Both the position numbers and the translations under genes were made by a program. The notes under the pieces are model-generated. The model was not told the origin of the DNA, did no database searches, and saw only the letters and a list, made by a program, of their open reading frames with translations. 64,000 bases of DNA from Curtobacterium aurantiacum (GTDB taxonomy: Bacteria; Actinomycetota; Actinomycetes; Actinomycetales; Microbacteriaceae), in contig NZ_JAHEWN010000017.1 in the NCBI RefSeq assembly GCF_018598555.1, positions 19,908 to 83,907 on the forward strand, written 5' to 3'. The stretch's first letter is position 1; each line of letters opens with the position of its first letter. Of this stretch, positions 1-7,900 are shown one piece after another.

Positions 1-2
1 AC

Positions 3-80
3 CACATCGTCGGTCTCCCACAGGAGCCGACCGAGCGCCCGGACATGACAGAACAGGCTGAACGGCTTATGGACAACTGA
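3..80 (+). CDS. C-terminal fragment, probably YlxR (DUF448)
   Basis: An open frame enters from the left edge of the window and stops at TGA 78-80; its last residues read MTEQAERLMDN. Only about 25 codons are visible and they carry no diagnostic motif. In actinobacteria the gene directly before infB is normally ylxR, a small RNA-binding protein following nusA, so the identification rests on gene order, not on sequence. It could be another short protein. Confidence 0.45.
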   Translation, partial: HIVGLPQEPTERPDMTEQAERLMDN

Positions 81-122
81 TGAGCGGCTCGAAATGAGAC
101 CCGTCATCCATTGAGTCCTGCC

Positions 123-150
123 CCTTCACGGGGTGGGACCCGTGAAGGAG
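123..150 (+). promoter_or_regulatory. Hairpin sequestering the infB ribosome-binding site
   Basis: A perfect 10-bp inverted repeat (CCTTCACGGG at 123-132, CCCGTGAAGG at 139-148) with a 6-nt loop precedes infB. Its 3' arm contains most of the Shine-Dalgarno sequence GAAGGAG (144-150), which ends 4 nt before the GTG start at 155. No T-run follows, so it does not look like a terminator. The likely role, by inference, is control of infB translation initiation. Confidence 0.6.
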
Positions 151-154
151 AACA

Positions 155-3007
155 GTGGCTAAACCACGCGTACACGAGATCGCAAGCGAACTCGGCGTCG
201 ACAGCAAGACCGCACTCGAGAAGCTCAAGGAGCTCGGCGAGTTCGTCCGGGGTGCCAGCTCGAGCATCGAGCCCCCCGTGGCACGGAAGCTCCGTGCCGC
301 ACTCCAGGCAGACGGCGCCCCCGCGGCGAAGCCCGCCGCCTCGGCGTCCGCGCCGAGCGCACCCGCCAAGGCCAGCGCGCCGAAGTCGAGTGCACCCAAG
401 CCCGGCGGCCCCCGTCCGGGTCCGGCTCGTCCGGCACCCGCTCCGGAGCCCGAGGCGCCGGCGGAGCCCGCCGCCGACGTGCCAGCACCGGCCGCACCGA
501 AGTCCGTCGCCCAGCGACAGGCCGAGGCCGAGGCTGCGCAGAAGGCCCGCGCCGAGAAGCAGGCCGCTGAGAAGCAGGCTGCCGAGCAGGCAGGCGGCTC
601 GACCGACGCAGCACCGAAGTCCGACGCGGTGAAGCCGGGCACCAGCCCGAAGGCCCCTGCGGCCGCCGGTCCCAAGCCGGGCGGCCCCAAGCCCGGTGCA
701 CGTCCGGGCAACAACCCGTACTCGTCGAACCAGGGCATGGGCTCGCGCCCGCCGCGCCCCGGCAACAACCCGTACTCGTCCAACCAGGGCATGGGCCAGC
801 GCCCGGCCGCCGGCGCAGCCGGTGGCGGTGGCATCCCGCGTCCGCAGCCCCCGCGTCCGGGCACGCCCCGTCCGGGTGCTCCGCGTCCGGGTGGCCCCGG
901 TCAGGGCAACCGTCCCAACGGCTTCGGGCAGCGCCCGGGCCAGGGTGGCGGCCGTGGCGGCCCCGGTGCCCGTCCGGGTGCCGGCGGCGGTGCCGGTGGC
1001 GGCTTCCCGCGTCCGGCCTTCAGCGGCCCGCGTCCCGCCGGTGGCGGTGGCCGTGGTCGTGGCCCCGGCGGTGGTACCGCTGGTGCGTTCGGTCGCGGTG
1101 GCGGCAAGAGCCGTGCCCGCAAGTCGAAGCGGACGAAGCGCGCCGAGTACGAGATGCGTCAGGCGCCGTCGCTCGGCGGTGTGCAGGTCCCTCGTGGCGA
1201 CGGCAACACGGTCATCCGACTCCGTCGCGGTGCGAGCATCTCGGACTTCGCGGACAAGATCGACGCTATGCCGGGCAACCTCGTGACGGTGCTGTTCCAC
1301 CTCGGTGAGATGGCGACCGCGACCGAGTCGCTGGACGAGGCCACGTTCGAGGTCCTCGGTGACGAGCTGGGCTACAAGATCCAGGTCGTCTCGCCCGAGG
1401 ACGAAGACAAGGAGCTCCTCGAGGGCTTCGACATCGACATCGACGCCGAGTACGCCGACGAGGACGACTCCGTCCTGCAGCAGCGTCCCCCGGTCGTCAC
1501 CGTCATGGGCCACGTCGACCACGGTAAGACCCGACTGCTCGACGCGATCCGCAACTCCAAGGTCGTCGAGGGCGAGGCCGGTGGCATCACCCAGCACATC
1601 GGTGCCTACCAGATCGTCGCGCAGCACGAGGGCATCGACCGCCCGATCACCTTCATCGACACCCCGGGTCACGAAGCCTTCACGGCCATGCGTGCCCGCG
1701 GTGCCCAGGTGACGGACATCGCGATCCTCGTGGTCGCGGCGGACGACGGCATCATGCCCCAGACCATCGAGGCGTTGAACCACGCGCAGTCGGCCGGTGT
1801 GCCGATCGTCGTCGCGGTCAACAAGATCGACAAGGAAGGCGCGAACCCCGCCAAGGTCCGCCAGCAGCTCACCGAGTACAACCTGGTGGCTGAGGAGTAC
1901 GGCGGCGATGTCATGTTCGTCGACGTGTCGGCGCGGCAGAACATCGGCATCCAGGAGCTCCTGGACGCCGTGCTGCTCACCGCGGACGCCGGTCTCGACC
2001 TGCGTGCCAACCCCGACAAGGACGCACGTGGTGTGGCGATCGAAGCCCGGCTCGACAAGGGTCGCGGTGCAGTCGCCACGGTCCTCATCCAGTCCGGCAC
2101 GCTGCACGTCGGTGACGCCATCGTGGCGGGCACGGCCTACGGCCGCGTCCGTGCGATGACGGACGAGAACGGGGTCGCGGTCAAGGCCGCGACGCCGAGC
2201 CGCCCGGTCCAGGTGCAGGGTCTGTCCTCGGTGCCCCGCGCCGGCGACACCTTCCTCGTCACCGAGGAAGACCGTACGGCCCGTCAGATCGCTGAGAAGC
2301 GTGAAGCGGCCGAGCGCAACGCCCTGCTGGCGAAGTCGCGCAAGCGCATCTCGCTCGAGGACTTCACCCGTGCGCTCGAAGAGGGCAAGGTCGAGTCGCT
2401 CAACCTCATCATCAAGGGTGACGTCTCCGGTGCCGTCGAGGCACTCGAGCAGTCGCTCCTGGACATCGAGGTCGACGACAGTGTCCAGCTCCGCATCCTG
2501 CACCGCGGTGTCGGTGCGATCACGGAGTCGGACATCGACCTCGCCACGATCGACAACGCCATCGTCATCGGCTTCAACGTCCGTCCGGACGTCAAGGCCC
2601 GTGAGCGTGCGGCGCGCGAAGGCATCGACGTGCGCTTCTACTCGGTCATCTACAACGCACTCGACGACATCGAGCAGTCCCTCAAGGGCATGCTCAAGCC
2701 GGAGTACGAAGAGGTCCAGTCGGGCGTCGCCGAGATCCGCGAGGTGTTCCGTTCCTCGAAGTTCGGCAACATCGCGGGTGTCATCGTCCGCTCCGGCACG
2801 ATCACGCGCAACGCCAAGGCGCGCGTCATCCGCGAGGGTGTGGTGATCGCCGATGGCCTGGCCATCGAGTCGCTGCGTCGCTTCAAGGACGACGTGACCG
2901 AGGTCCGCACGGACTTCGAAGCCGGTATCGGTCTGGGCAAGTTCAACGACATCCAGATCGGCGACGAGGTCGAGACGACCGAACTCGTCGAGAAGCCGCG
3001 CGACTGA
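155..3007 (+). CDS. infB: Translation initiation factor IF-2
   Basis: GTPase that delivers fMet-tRNA to the 30S subunit and promotes subunit joining. The 950-aa product has an N-terminal IF2_N domain (about 1-50), a long Ala/Pro then Gly/Pro/Arg-rich disordered region (about 55-330) that holds two copies of the motif [14 protein letters not shown], a second IF2_N-like segment near 335-385, and the G domain with GHVDHGKT (452-459), DTPGH (502-506) and NKID (556-559). Domains II-IV follow to the C-terminus. The GTG start is fixed by the Shine-Dalgarno sequence at 144-150 and the conserved [11 protein letters not shown]-terminus. The long Gly-rich linker is usual for actinobacterial IF-2. Confidence 0.98.
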   Translation: MAKPRVHEIASELGVDSKTALEKLKELGEFVRGASSSIEPPVARKLRAALQADGAPAAKPAASASAPSAPAKASAPKSSAPKPGGPRPGPARPAPAPEPEAPAEPAADVPAPAAPKSVAQRQAEAEAAQKARAEKQAAEKQAAEQAGGSTDAAPKSDAVKPGTSPKAPAAAGPKPGGPKPGARPGNNPYSSNQGMGSRPPRPGNNPYSSNQGMGQRPAAGAAGGGGIPRPQPPRPGTPRPGAPRPGGPGQGNRPNGFGQRPGQGGGRGGPGARPGAGGGAGGGFPRPAFSGPRPAGGGGRGRGPGGGTAGAFGRGGGKSRARKSKRTKRAEYEMRQAPSLGGVQVPRGDGNTVIRLRRGASISDFADKIDAMPGNLVTVLFHLGEMATATESLDEATFEVLGDELGYKIQVVSPEDEDKELLEGFDIDIDAEYADEDDSVLQQRPPVVTVMGHVDHGKTRLLDAIRNSKVVEGEAGGITQHIGAYQIVAQHEGIDRPITFIDTPGHEAFTAMRARGAQVTDIAILVVAADDGIMPQTIEALNHAQSAGVPIVVAVNKIDKEGANPAKVRQQLTEYNLVAEEYGGDVMFVDVSARQNIGIQELLDAVLLTADAGLDLRANPDKDARGVAIEARLDKGRGAVATVLIQSGTLHVGDAIVAGTAYGRVRAMTDENGVAVKAATPSRPVQVQGLSSVPRAGDTFLVTEEDRTARQIAEKREAAERNALLAKSRKRISLEDFTRALEEGKVESLNLIIKGDVSGAVEALEQSLLDIEVDDSVQLRILHRGVGAITESDIDLATIDNAIVIGFNVRPDVKARERAAREGIDVRFYSVIYNALDDIEQSLKGMLKPEYEEVQSGVAEIREVFRSSKFGNIAGVIVRSGTITRNAKARVIREGVVIADGLAIESLRRFKDDVTEVRTDFEAGIGLGKFNDIQIGDEVETTELVEKPRD

Positions 3008-3022
3008 TCGCGTGACTACCCT

Positions 3023-3057
3023 GGGCCCCGGCCTCCCCACGCGGGAGGCCGGGGCCC
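3023..3057 (+). terminator. Strong hairpin between infB and rbfA
   Basis: A perfect 15-bp GC-rich stem (3023-3037 with 3043-3057) closes a 5-nt loop 15 nt after the infB stop. Only a short CCCCTTT stretch follows, so termination may be partial. It could set the ratio of infB to rbfA transcript. Confidence 0.65.
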
Positions 3058-3082
3058 GACCCCTTTCCCACGCAGGACCACC

Positions 3083-3100
3083 GGCGGGAAGCGTCCCGCC
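3083..3100 (+). promoter_or_regulatory. Small hairpin in the rbfA leader
   Basis: A 7-bp perfect stem (GGCGGGA/TCCCGCC) with a 4-nt loop lies 8 nt before the rbfA Shine-Dalgarno AGGAGG (3109-3114). It leaves that site free. It may be an RNA processing or stability element; nothing more can be said from sequence. Confidence 0.35.
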
Positions 3101-3120
3101 ACTTCCTCAGGAGGCACCCA

Positions 3121-3591
3121 ATGGCCGATCCGCAGCGCGCACGCAAGATGGCGGACCGCATCAAGGAAGTCGTCGCACGTCGACTCGACAAGGGTCTGCG
3201 GGACCCGCGACTCGGGTTCGTCACGATCACCGACGTCCGTGTGACCGGTGACCTGCAGCACGCGTCGATCTTCTACACCGTCTACGGCACGGACGAGGAG
3301 CGCGCGGACTCCGCCGCCGCCCTCAAGGCCGCGACCGGCATGCTCCGGTCCGAGGTCGGCAAGAACATCACCGCCCGGCTCACGCCGTCGCTCGAGTTCA
3401 TCGCCGACGCCCTGCCGGAGACCTCGGCGCACATGGAGGACCTGCTCGTGCAGGCCCAGGTGCGCGACGAGCAGGTCCGCGCCGCCTCGGTCGGCGCGAC
3501 GTACGCCGGCGACGCCGACCCGTACAAGCGCGACGAGGACGACGAGTCCGACGACGCTGCCGAGACCGACGAAGCCGAGCCGCGCGCCTAG
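3121..3591 (+). CDS. rbfA: Ribosome-binding factor A
   Basis: KH-fold 30S maturation factor that acts on the 5' region of 16S rRNA and aids cold adaptation. The 156-aa protein has the typical N-terminus (MADPQRARKMADRIKEVVA), the RDPRLGFVTITDVRVTGDL core, and the TARLTPSLEFIAD segment. An acidic Asp/Glu tail of about 30 residues extends the C-terminus, which is common in actinobacteria. The start has an AGGAGG site 6 nt upstream. Its stop codon overlaps the stop of convergent mutY within CTAG, so no intergenic terminator exists here. Confidence 0.96.
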   Translation: MADPQRARKMADRIKEVVARRLDKGLRDPRLGFVTITDVRVTGDLQHASIFYTVYGTDEERADSAAALKAATGMLRSEVGKNITARLTPSLEFIADALPETSAHMEDLLVQAQVRDEQVRAASVGATYAGDADPYKRDEDDESDDAAETDEAEPRA

Positions 3592-4520
3592 ACCCCGGGC
3601 AGCTGGTACCCGCTCGCGTCGTCCCCGACGGCCAGTCCGTCGCGCAGCAGCGACGCGAGCGCCCGGTCCCGCTGCTCGGCGTCCGGCCACACCGGTTCGA
3701 TCTCCGAACGCATGACCGGCACGTCGCTCGCACGCAGCTCGGCCATGATCAGGCCGCGGACCTGACGGTCGCTGCCGGCGAACTTCGCCTGCCGCGGTGC
3801 CCGCGGCCCGTCGTGCTCCGGGTACCCGGCCGCGCGCCAGGCGCAGCGGTCCGCGATCGGGCACGCGTCGCACGCGGGGGCGCGGGACACGCACACGAGG
3901 GCGCCGAGTTCCATCACGGCGGCGTTCGTGGCGGCGGCGTCCTCGCGGTCGGTCGGCAGCACCGACTCCATCAGCGGCAGGTCATGCTTCGCCTTCGCCG
4001 GCCCGGGCTGGCCCTGCCCGAGGACCGCGCGCGCGAGGACACGACGCACGTTGACGTCCACGACGGGGTGCCGGTCGCCGTACGCGAAGACCGCGACCGC
4101 GCGGGCGGTGTAGTCCCCGATGCCCGGCAGCGCGAGCAGCGCGTCGACGTCACGCGGGACGACGTTGCCGTGGTCGGTCGCGATCGCGGTCGCCGCGGCG
4201 TGCAGCGCGAGCGCGCGTCTCGGGTAGCCGAGCCGGTCCCAGGCGCGCACCGCGTCCGCCGGGGGTGAGGCCGCCAGGTCCGCAGGGGTCGGCCACCGGG
4301 TGAGCCATGCCTCCAGGCGGGGGACCACGCGCGCGACCTGCGTCTGCTGCAGCATGATCTCGCTGACCAGCGTGCCCCACGCGGGGAAGCCGGGGCGCCG
4401 CCACGGCAGGTCCCGCGCTTCGCGCCGGAACCACGTGATCAGCGGGGTCGCGATGTCGGGTGCCGTCGCGTCGTCGACGTGGTCGACGGTCGGACGGGAG
4501 GCTCTGCTCGCGTTCACCAC
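3588..4520 (-). CDS. mutY: A/G-specific adenine DNA glycosylase
   Basis: Removes adenine mispaired with 8-oxoguanine in base excision repair. In the 310-aa protein the catalytic Glu54 lies in SEIMLQQTQV, the helix-hairpin-helix is LPGIGDYTARAV (131-142), the catalytic Asp is D155 in VVDVNV, and the [4Fe-4S] ligands C210, C217, C220 and C226 show the classic C-X6-C-X2-C-X5-C spacing. The C-terminal NUDIX-like 8-oxoG recognition domain of E. coli MutY is reduced to about 75 residues, as in many actinobacteria. It starts at GTG 4520 (a second GTG follows at 4517) and diverges from the 4540 gene with only 19 bp between. Confidence 0.95.
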   Translation of the reverse strand: MVNASRASRPTVDHVDDATAPDIATPLITWFRREARDLPWRRPGFPAWGTLVSEIMLQQTQVARVVPRLEAWLTRWPTPADLAASPPADAVRAWDRLGYPRRALALHAAATAIATDHGNVVPRDVDALLALPGIGDYTARAVAVFAYGDRHPVVDVNVRRVLARAVLGQGQPGPAKAKHDLPLMESVLPTDREDAAATNAAVMELGALVCVSRAPACDACPIADRCAWRAAGYPEHDGPRAPRQAKFAGSDRQVRGLIMAELRASDVPVMRSEIEPVWPDAEQRDRALASLLRDGLAVGDDASGYQLPGV

Positions 4521-4527
4521 GACAGCC

Positions 4528-4533
4528 TACGGT
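4528..4533 (+). promoter_or_regulatory. -10 box, leaderless start of the 4540 gene
   Basis: TACGGT ends exactly 6 nt before the ATG at 4540, and no Shine-Dalgarno sequence is present. Transcription would begin at or next to the start codon. Confidence 0.5.
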
Positions 4534-4539
4534 GGACGC

Positions 4540-4986
4540 ATGGCACGCTGGGCACCTGAAGAGACCGACACGATGGCCGCGATCGCTGCGGAGGCGATCG
4601 CGCAGGTCGGCACGAACCGCACCGTGATCGGCATCGACGGCCAGGACGGCACCGACCTCGAACGGGTCGCCGCCGCGCTCGTCACCGGCTTCGAGCAGCA
4701 CGGGGTCCCCGCGATGGCGGCCGCCGCACCGTCGGCCGACCAGGACACCCTCCGGTCCGACCTCGTCGTGCCCTTCCGCACGACCGGCGCCGGCGACGGT
4801 GTCCTGATCGTGCACGGGCAGGGTGTCCTCGCCCCGGGTGTGCGCACGCTCTGGCGCTGGTCGCTGTGGGTCGAGCAGGAGTCCGGCCGGCTCGAACGCC
4901 GCGCCGACGTCAAGATCGCGGCGTCCGCCGTCCTCGACGTCACCGACCCCGAGCACCCGCGTCGCGAGTGGAACGACGCCTGCTGA
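4540..4986 (+). CDS. Uridine-kinase-like protein with degenerate P-loop
   Basis: The 148-aa product resembles the nucleoside/uridine kinase fold: a first strand VIGIDGQDG where a Walker A loop would sit, a later hydrophobic strand GVLIVHGQGVL, and a C-terminal DVTDPEHPRREW resembling the end of actinobacterial uridine-kinase-like proteins. The Walker A Gly-Lys-Ser/Thr is absent (GQDGTDLERV), so ATP-dependent kinase activity is unlikely. The fold assignment is inference from pattern; the true function is unknown. The ATG is chosen for the leaderless promoter at 4528-4533. It lies between mutY (divergent) and truB. Confidence 0.75.
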   Translation: MARWAPEETDTMAAIAAEAIAQVGTNRTVIGIDGQDGTDLERVAAALVTGFEQHGVPAMAAAAPSADQDTLRSDLVVPFRTTGAGDGVLIVHGQGVLAPGVRTLWRWSLWVEQESGRLERRADVKIAASAVLDVTDPEHPRREWNDAC

Positions 4987-4996
4987 CCGGCGCTGG

Positions 4997-5002
4997 TAAT
5001 CT
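4997..5002 (+). promoter_or_regulatory. -10 box, leaderless start of truB
   Basis: TAATCT is followed by a 6-nt spacer and the GTG at 5009. No ribosome-binding site is visible. Confidence 0.55.
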
Positions 5003-5008
5003 CCTCTG

Positions 5009-5971
5009 GTGCTCGAAACCGCGCCGGACGGCATCCTCCTCGTCGACAAACCGCAGGGGATCTCCAGTCACCGGGTGGTCGCGATCGCCCGTCGTCGCCT
5101 GGGCCTGAAGAAGGTCGGTCACGCGGGCACCCTCGACCCGATGGCCACCGGGCTGCTGCTGCTCGGCATCGGTCCGTCCACCCGGTTGCTCACGCACCTG
5201 GTTGGCCTCGGCAAGACCTACACGGCCACCATCCGGCTCGGCGTCTCGACGGACTCCGACGACGCTGACGGCACGCCGACGGCCACTCCCGGTGTGGCCG
5301 CGGCCGACGTCTCGGACGCCGCGATCGAGGCGGCCGTCGCCCAGCAGCGCGGCGTGATCGACCAGGTCCCCTCCACGGTCAGTGCCATCAAGGTCGACGG
5401 GCGTCGCGCGTACGACCTGGCACGCAAGGGCGAGGCCGTCGAGCTGAAGTCCCGCACCGTGACCGTCTCGCAGTTCGACGTCACGACGCGGAACGACCGC
5501 ATCGTGGCCGTGGACGGCGCCGACGTCGCGGTGGTCGACCTCGACGTCGTCGTGACGTGCTCGTCCGGCACCTACGTCCGCGCGCTCGCCCGTGACGTCG
5601 GCGCGGCCCTCGGCACCGGCGCGCACCTCGTCGCTCTGCGGCGCACCCGGGTCGGACCGTTCGACGTACAGGACGCCGTCGACCTCGGGGACGACGACGT
5701 CGACGTCCGTGCGGCCCTCGCGCGCCCGGCGGACATCGCACGCCGACTCTTCTCCTCGGTCACGCTCGACGCGGCATCGGCGAAGGACCTCACCGACGGC
5801 AAGCGCGTGGCAGCCGAGCACCCCGACTCCGACGGGCCTGTTGCTGCGGTCGCCGCGGACGACGACCGGCTCGTCGGCCTCGTGTCCGTCCGGCGCGGAC
5901 TGCTGCGGGTCATCACGAACTTCCCGGCGCCCGGTGCGTCGTCCTCCTCGCAGACGGGTGCACGCGCGTGA
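5009..5971 (+). CDS. truB: tRNA pseudouridine-55 synthase
   Basis: Converts U55 in the T-loop of tRNAs to pseudouridine. The 320-aa protein begins DGILLVDKPQGISSH, and the catalytic Asp43 lies in GHAGTLDPMATGLL. A C-terminal PUA-like region follows from about residue 245 (SSVTLDAASAKDLTDGKRV). The GTG start directly follows a -10 hexamer, so the mRNA is probably leaderless. The stop overlaps the next start by 4 nt (GTGA), coupling it to the 5968 membrane protein. Confidence 0.96.
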   Translation: MLETAPDGILLVDKPQGISSHRVVAIARRRLGLKKVGHAGTLDPMATGLLLLGIGPSTRLLTHLVGLGKTYTATIRLGVSTDSDDADGTPTATPGVAAADVSDAAIEAAVAQQRGVIDQVPSTVSAIKVDGRRAYDLARKGEAVELKSRTVTVSQFDVTTRNDRIVAVDGADVAVVDLDVVVTCSSGTYVRALARDVGAALGTGAHLVALRRTRVGPFDVQDAVDLGDDDVDVRAALARPADIARRLFSSVTLDAASAKDLTDGKRVAAEHPDSDGPVAAVAADDDRLVGLVSVRRGLLRVITNFPAPGASSSSQTGARA

Positions 5972-6333
5972 TCGAGTGGTTCATGTGGGTGCAGGTGGTG
6001 CTCGCGGTCGTGGTGGGGCTGTTCGCGGTCGTGGTGGGGTTCATCGGGTGGAAACCGAACGACTACACCGTCGGCGCGCTCGTGCTCGTCGAGCTGCTGC
6101 TCCTGGTGCAGGGCGTCATCTCGATCGTGCTGCCGGTGACGGGCAGCCCGCCCGAGGGCAACGCGCTGGAGTTCGGCGTGTACGCCGTGTCGGTGCTCCT
6201 CGTGCCTCCGGCCGCGGTCGTCTGGGCACTGATCGACCGCACGAAGTGGAGCACCGTCGTGCTCGGAGCCGGGGCCTTCACCGTCGCGGTGATGGTCTAC
6301 CGGATGTACCAGATCTGGTTCGCGCTGAACTGA
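5968..6333 (+). CDS. Small four-helix membrane protein of unknown function
   Basis: The 121-aa product has four predicted hydrophobic segments (roughly 5-27, 36-56, 68-90, 97-115) and few charged residues. No catalytic motif is seen. The start overlaps the truB stop within GTGA, so it is translated from the truB message. I do not recognise a family; a housekeeping membrane role is only a guess from its position in the truB-ribF block. Confidence 0.8.
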   Translation: MIEWFMWVQVVLAVVVGLFAVVVGFIGWKPNDYTVGALVLVELLLLVQGVISIVLPVTGSPPEGNALEFGVYAVSVLLVPPAAVVWALIDRTKWSTVVLGAGAFTVAVMVYRMYQIWFALN

Positions 6334-6365
6334 CGCCGGAGGTCATGGTCGGCCCCGCACGTCGG

Positions 6366-6371
6366 TAGAAT
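6366..6371 (+). promoter_or_regulatory. -10 box, leaderless start of the 6379 gene
   Basis: TAGAAT is separated from ATG 6379 by 7 nt, and no Shine-Dalgarno sequence lies between them. Confidence 0.55.
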
Positions 6372-6378
6372 CGGTGCA

Positions 6379-6858
6379 ATGGCGACCAGATCCTCACTCG
6401 CGACGGGCATCGGCCGCGTCCTCATCGCCGTGTACGGCATCCTCGCGCTGGCGGCGACCGGGCGCAGCGTCGTGCAGATCATCGAGAAGTTCTCGTTCGC
6501 ACCGTTCGCGTACACGCTCAGCGCCGTCGCGGCCGTCGTCTACATCGTCGCGATGATCGCCCTCATCGTCCCCGGCCGGACCTGGTACCGGGTCGCCTGC
6601 GTCACCATCGTGTTCGAGATGACCGGTGTGCTGGTCATCGGCACCCTGTCGCTGTTCGATCGCCAGCTGTTCCCCGACGACACCATCTGGTCGTACTACG
6701 GCATGGGCTACGCGTTCGCGCCGCTCGTGCTGCCGATCGCCGGGCTCTGGTGGCTCCGCAAGCACCACCGCGCTGCCGCAGCGGCCGTCGACCCGGCGAC
6801 GACGGCGTCGTCGGCCACCCCGTCGAACGCCGCCTCGACCGCTCCCGCGAGCGAGTAG
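6379..6858 (+). CDS. Four-helix membrane protein of unknown function
   Basis: The 159-aa protein has four hydrophobic segments (about 9-30, 43-68, 74-94, 112-130), a short basic RKHH stretch after the last one, and an Ala/Thr/Ser-rich tail of about 25 residues, probably cytoplasmic. No motif identifies a function. It has its own leaderless promoter and ends 8 nt before ribF, whose ribosome-binding site AGGAG overlaps the stop codon, so the two are likely co-expressed. Confidence 0.8.
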   Translation: MATRSSLATGIGRVLIAVYGILALAATGRSVVQIIEKFSFAPFAYTLSAVAAVVYIVAMIALIVPGRTWYRVACVTIVFEMTGVLVIGTLSLFDRQLFPDDTIWSYYGMGYAFAPLVLPIAGLWWLRKHHRAAAAAVDPATTASSATPSNAASTAPASE

Positions 6859-6866
6859 GAGCCACC

Positions 6867-7829
6867 GTGCAGTTCTACGAGGACACCGCCGACGTCGCGG
6901 ACGGGTTCGGGCCGACCGCGGTCACGATCGGCAAGTTCGACGGCGTGCACGTCGGTCACCGCGCCGTGATCGCGCACCTCGAGCGTGCTGCCCGCGAGCA
7001 CGACCTCGTCGCCACCGTCGTGACCTTCGACCGCCACCCGCTCAACGTCATCGACCCGCCGCACGTGCCGCCGGCTCTCACGAGCACCGCGCAGCGCCGA
7101 GAGCTGCTCGAGGAAGCCGGGGTCGACGCCACCCTGCTGCTCCGCTTCGACCAGGAACTCCAGTCGAAGTCGCCCGAGGCGTTCGTGTCCGAGATCCTCG
7201 TGGACACCCTGCACGCCCGGCTCGTCTTCGTCGGCAGCGACTTCCGCTTCGGCGCGAAGGGCGCCGGTGACGTCGCGCTCCTCCGCTCGCTCGGGGAGCA
7301 GCACGGGTTCACGGTCGAGCTCATCGACGACGTCGACCTGATCGACGACGTCCGACCCGACGGCGAGCGTCGCGTGTCCTCCACCTGGATCCGGGAGCTC
7401 CTGGGCCAGGGCCGCGTGGCCGAAGCAGCCCGGCTCCTCGGCCGCGAACACTCCGTGCGGAGCGTCGTGGTGCACGGCAACCAGCGGGGGCGTGCCATGG
7501 GGTACCCGACCGCGAACCTCGACCCGGCGTGCGAGGGGTTCGTCCCCGCGGACGGTGTCTACGCGGCCCGGGTGCTGCACGACGGCACGGTCTACCCGGC
7601 CGCGGTGTCGGTGGGCAACAACCCCACGTTCGAAGGGGTGCCGGCCAAGCAGATCGAGGCGCACCTGCTCGACGTCGACATCGACCTGTACGGCGATCGC
7701 ATCTCGGTGCTCTTCGTCTCGTACGTCCGCGGCATGGTGAAGTTCTCGTCGATGGACGACCTCGCGGCGCAGATGCGCCAGGACGACCTCGACATCCGGC
7801 TGCTGCTCGGGCTCCCCGCGCCGGTCTGA
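6867..7829 (+). CDS. ribF: Bifunctional riboflavin kinase/FAD synthetase
   Basis: Makes FMN from riboflavin and then FAD. The 320-aa protein has an N-terminal FAD synthetase (nucleotidyltransferase) domain with GKFDGVHVGHRAVI near residues 20-33 and SSTWIRELL, then the flavokinase domain with GNQRGRAMGYPTANL and the YAARVL/VSVGNNPTF strands. The GTG at 6867 has AGGAG (6857-6861) at proper spacing; the frame is open further upstream but that part is not RibF-like. Transcription ends at the palindrome 7843-7886. Confidence 0.95.
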   Translation: MQFYEDTADVADGFGPTAVTIGKFDGVHVGHRAVIAHLERAAREHDLVATVVTFDRHPLNVIDPPHVPPALTSTAQRRELLEEAGVDATLLLRFDQELQSKSPEAFVSEILVDTLHARLVFVGSDFRFGAKGAGDVALLRSLGEQHGFTVELIDDVDLIDDVRPDGERRVSSTWIRELLGQGRVAEAARLLGREHSVRSVVVHGNQRGRAMGYPTANLDPACEGFVPADGVYAARVLHDGTVYPAAVSVGNNPTFEGVPAKQIEAHLLDVDIDLYGDRISVLFVSYVRGMVKFSSMDDLAAQMRQDDLDIRLLLGLPAPV

Positions 7830-7842
7830 CCCGACGAGCACG

Positions 7843-7886
7843 ACGACGACGCCCCCGTGACCGATCGGTCACGGGGGCGTCGTCGT
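7843..7886. terminator. Perfect 44-bp palindrome, bidirectional terminator
   Basis: All 22 positions pair about the centre between 7864 and 7865 (CCGATCGG core). It sits 13 nt after the ribF stop and 14 nt from the convergent DUF349 stop, so it can serve both strands. Confidence 0.85.
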
Positions 7887-7900
7887 GTGCGTGCGGGGTG

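Noticed and set aside
104..3040. 978-aa open frame antisense to infB
   Set aside because: Shadow frame of a high-GC gene: Arg/Asp/Leu/Val/Gly-dominated composition with no motifs, opposite a certain infB.
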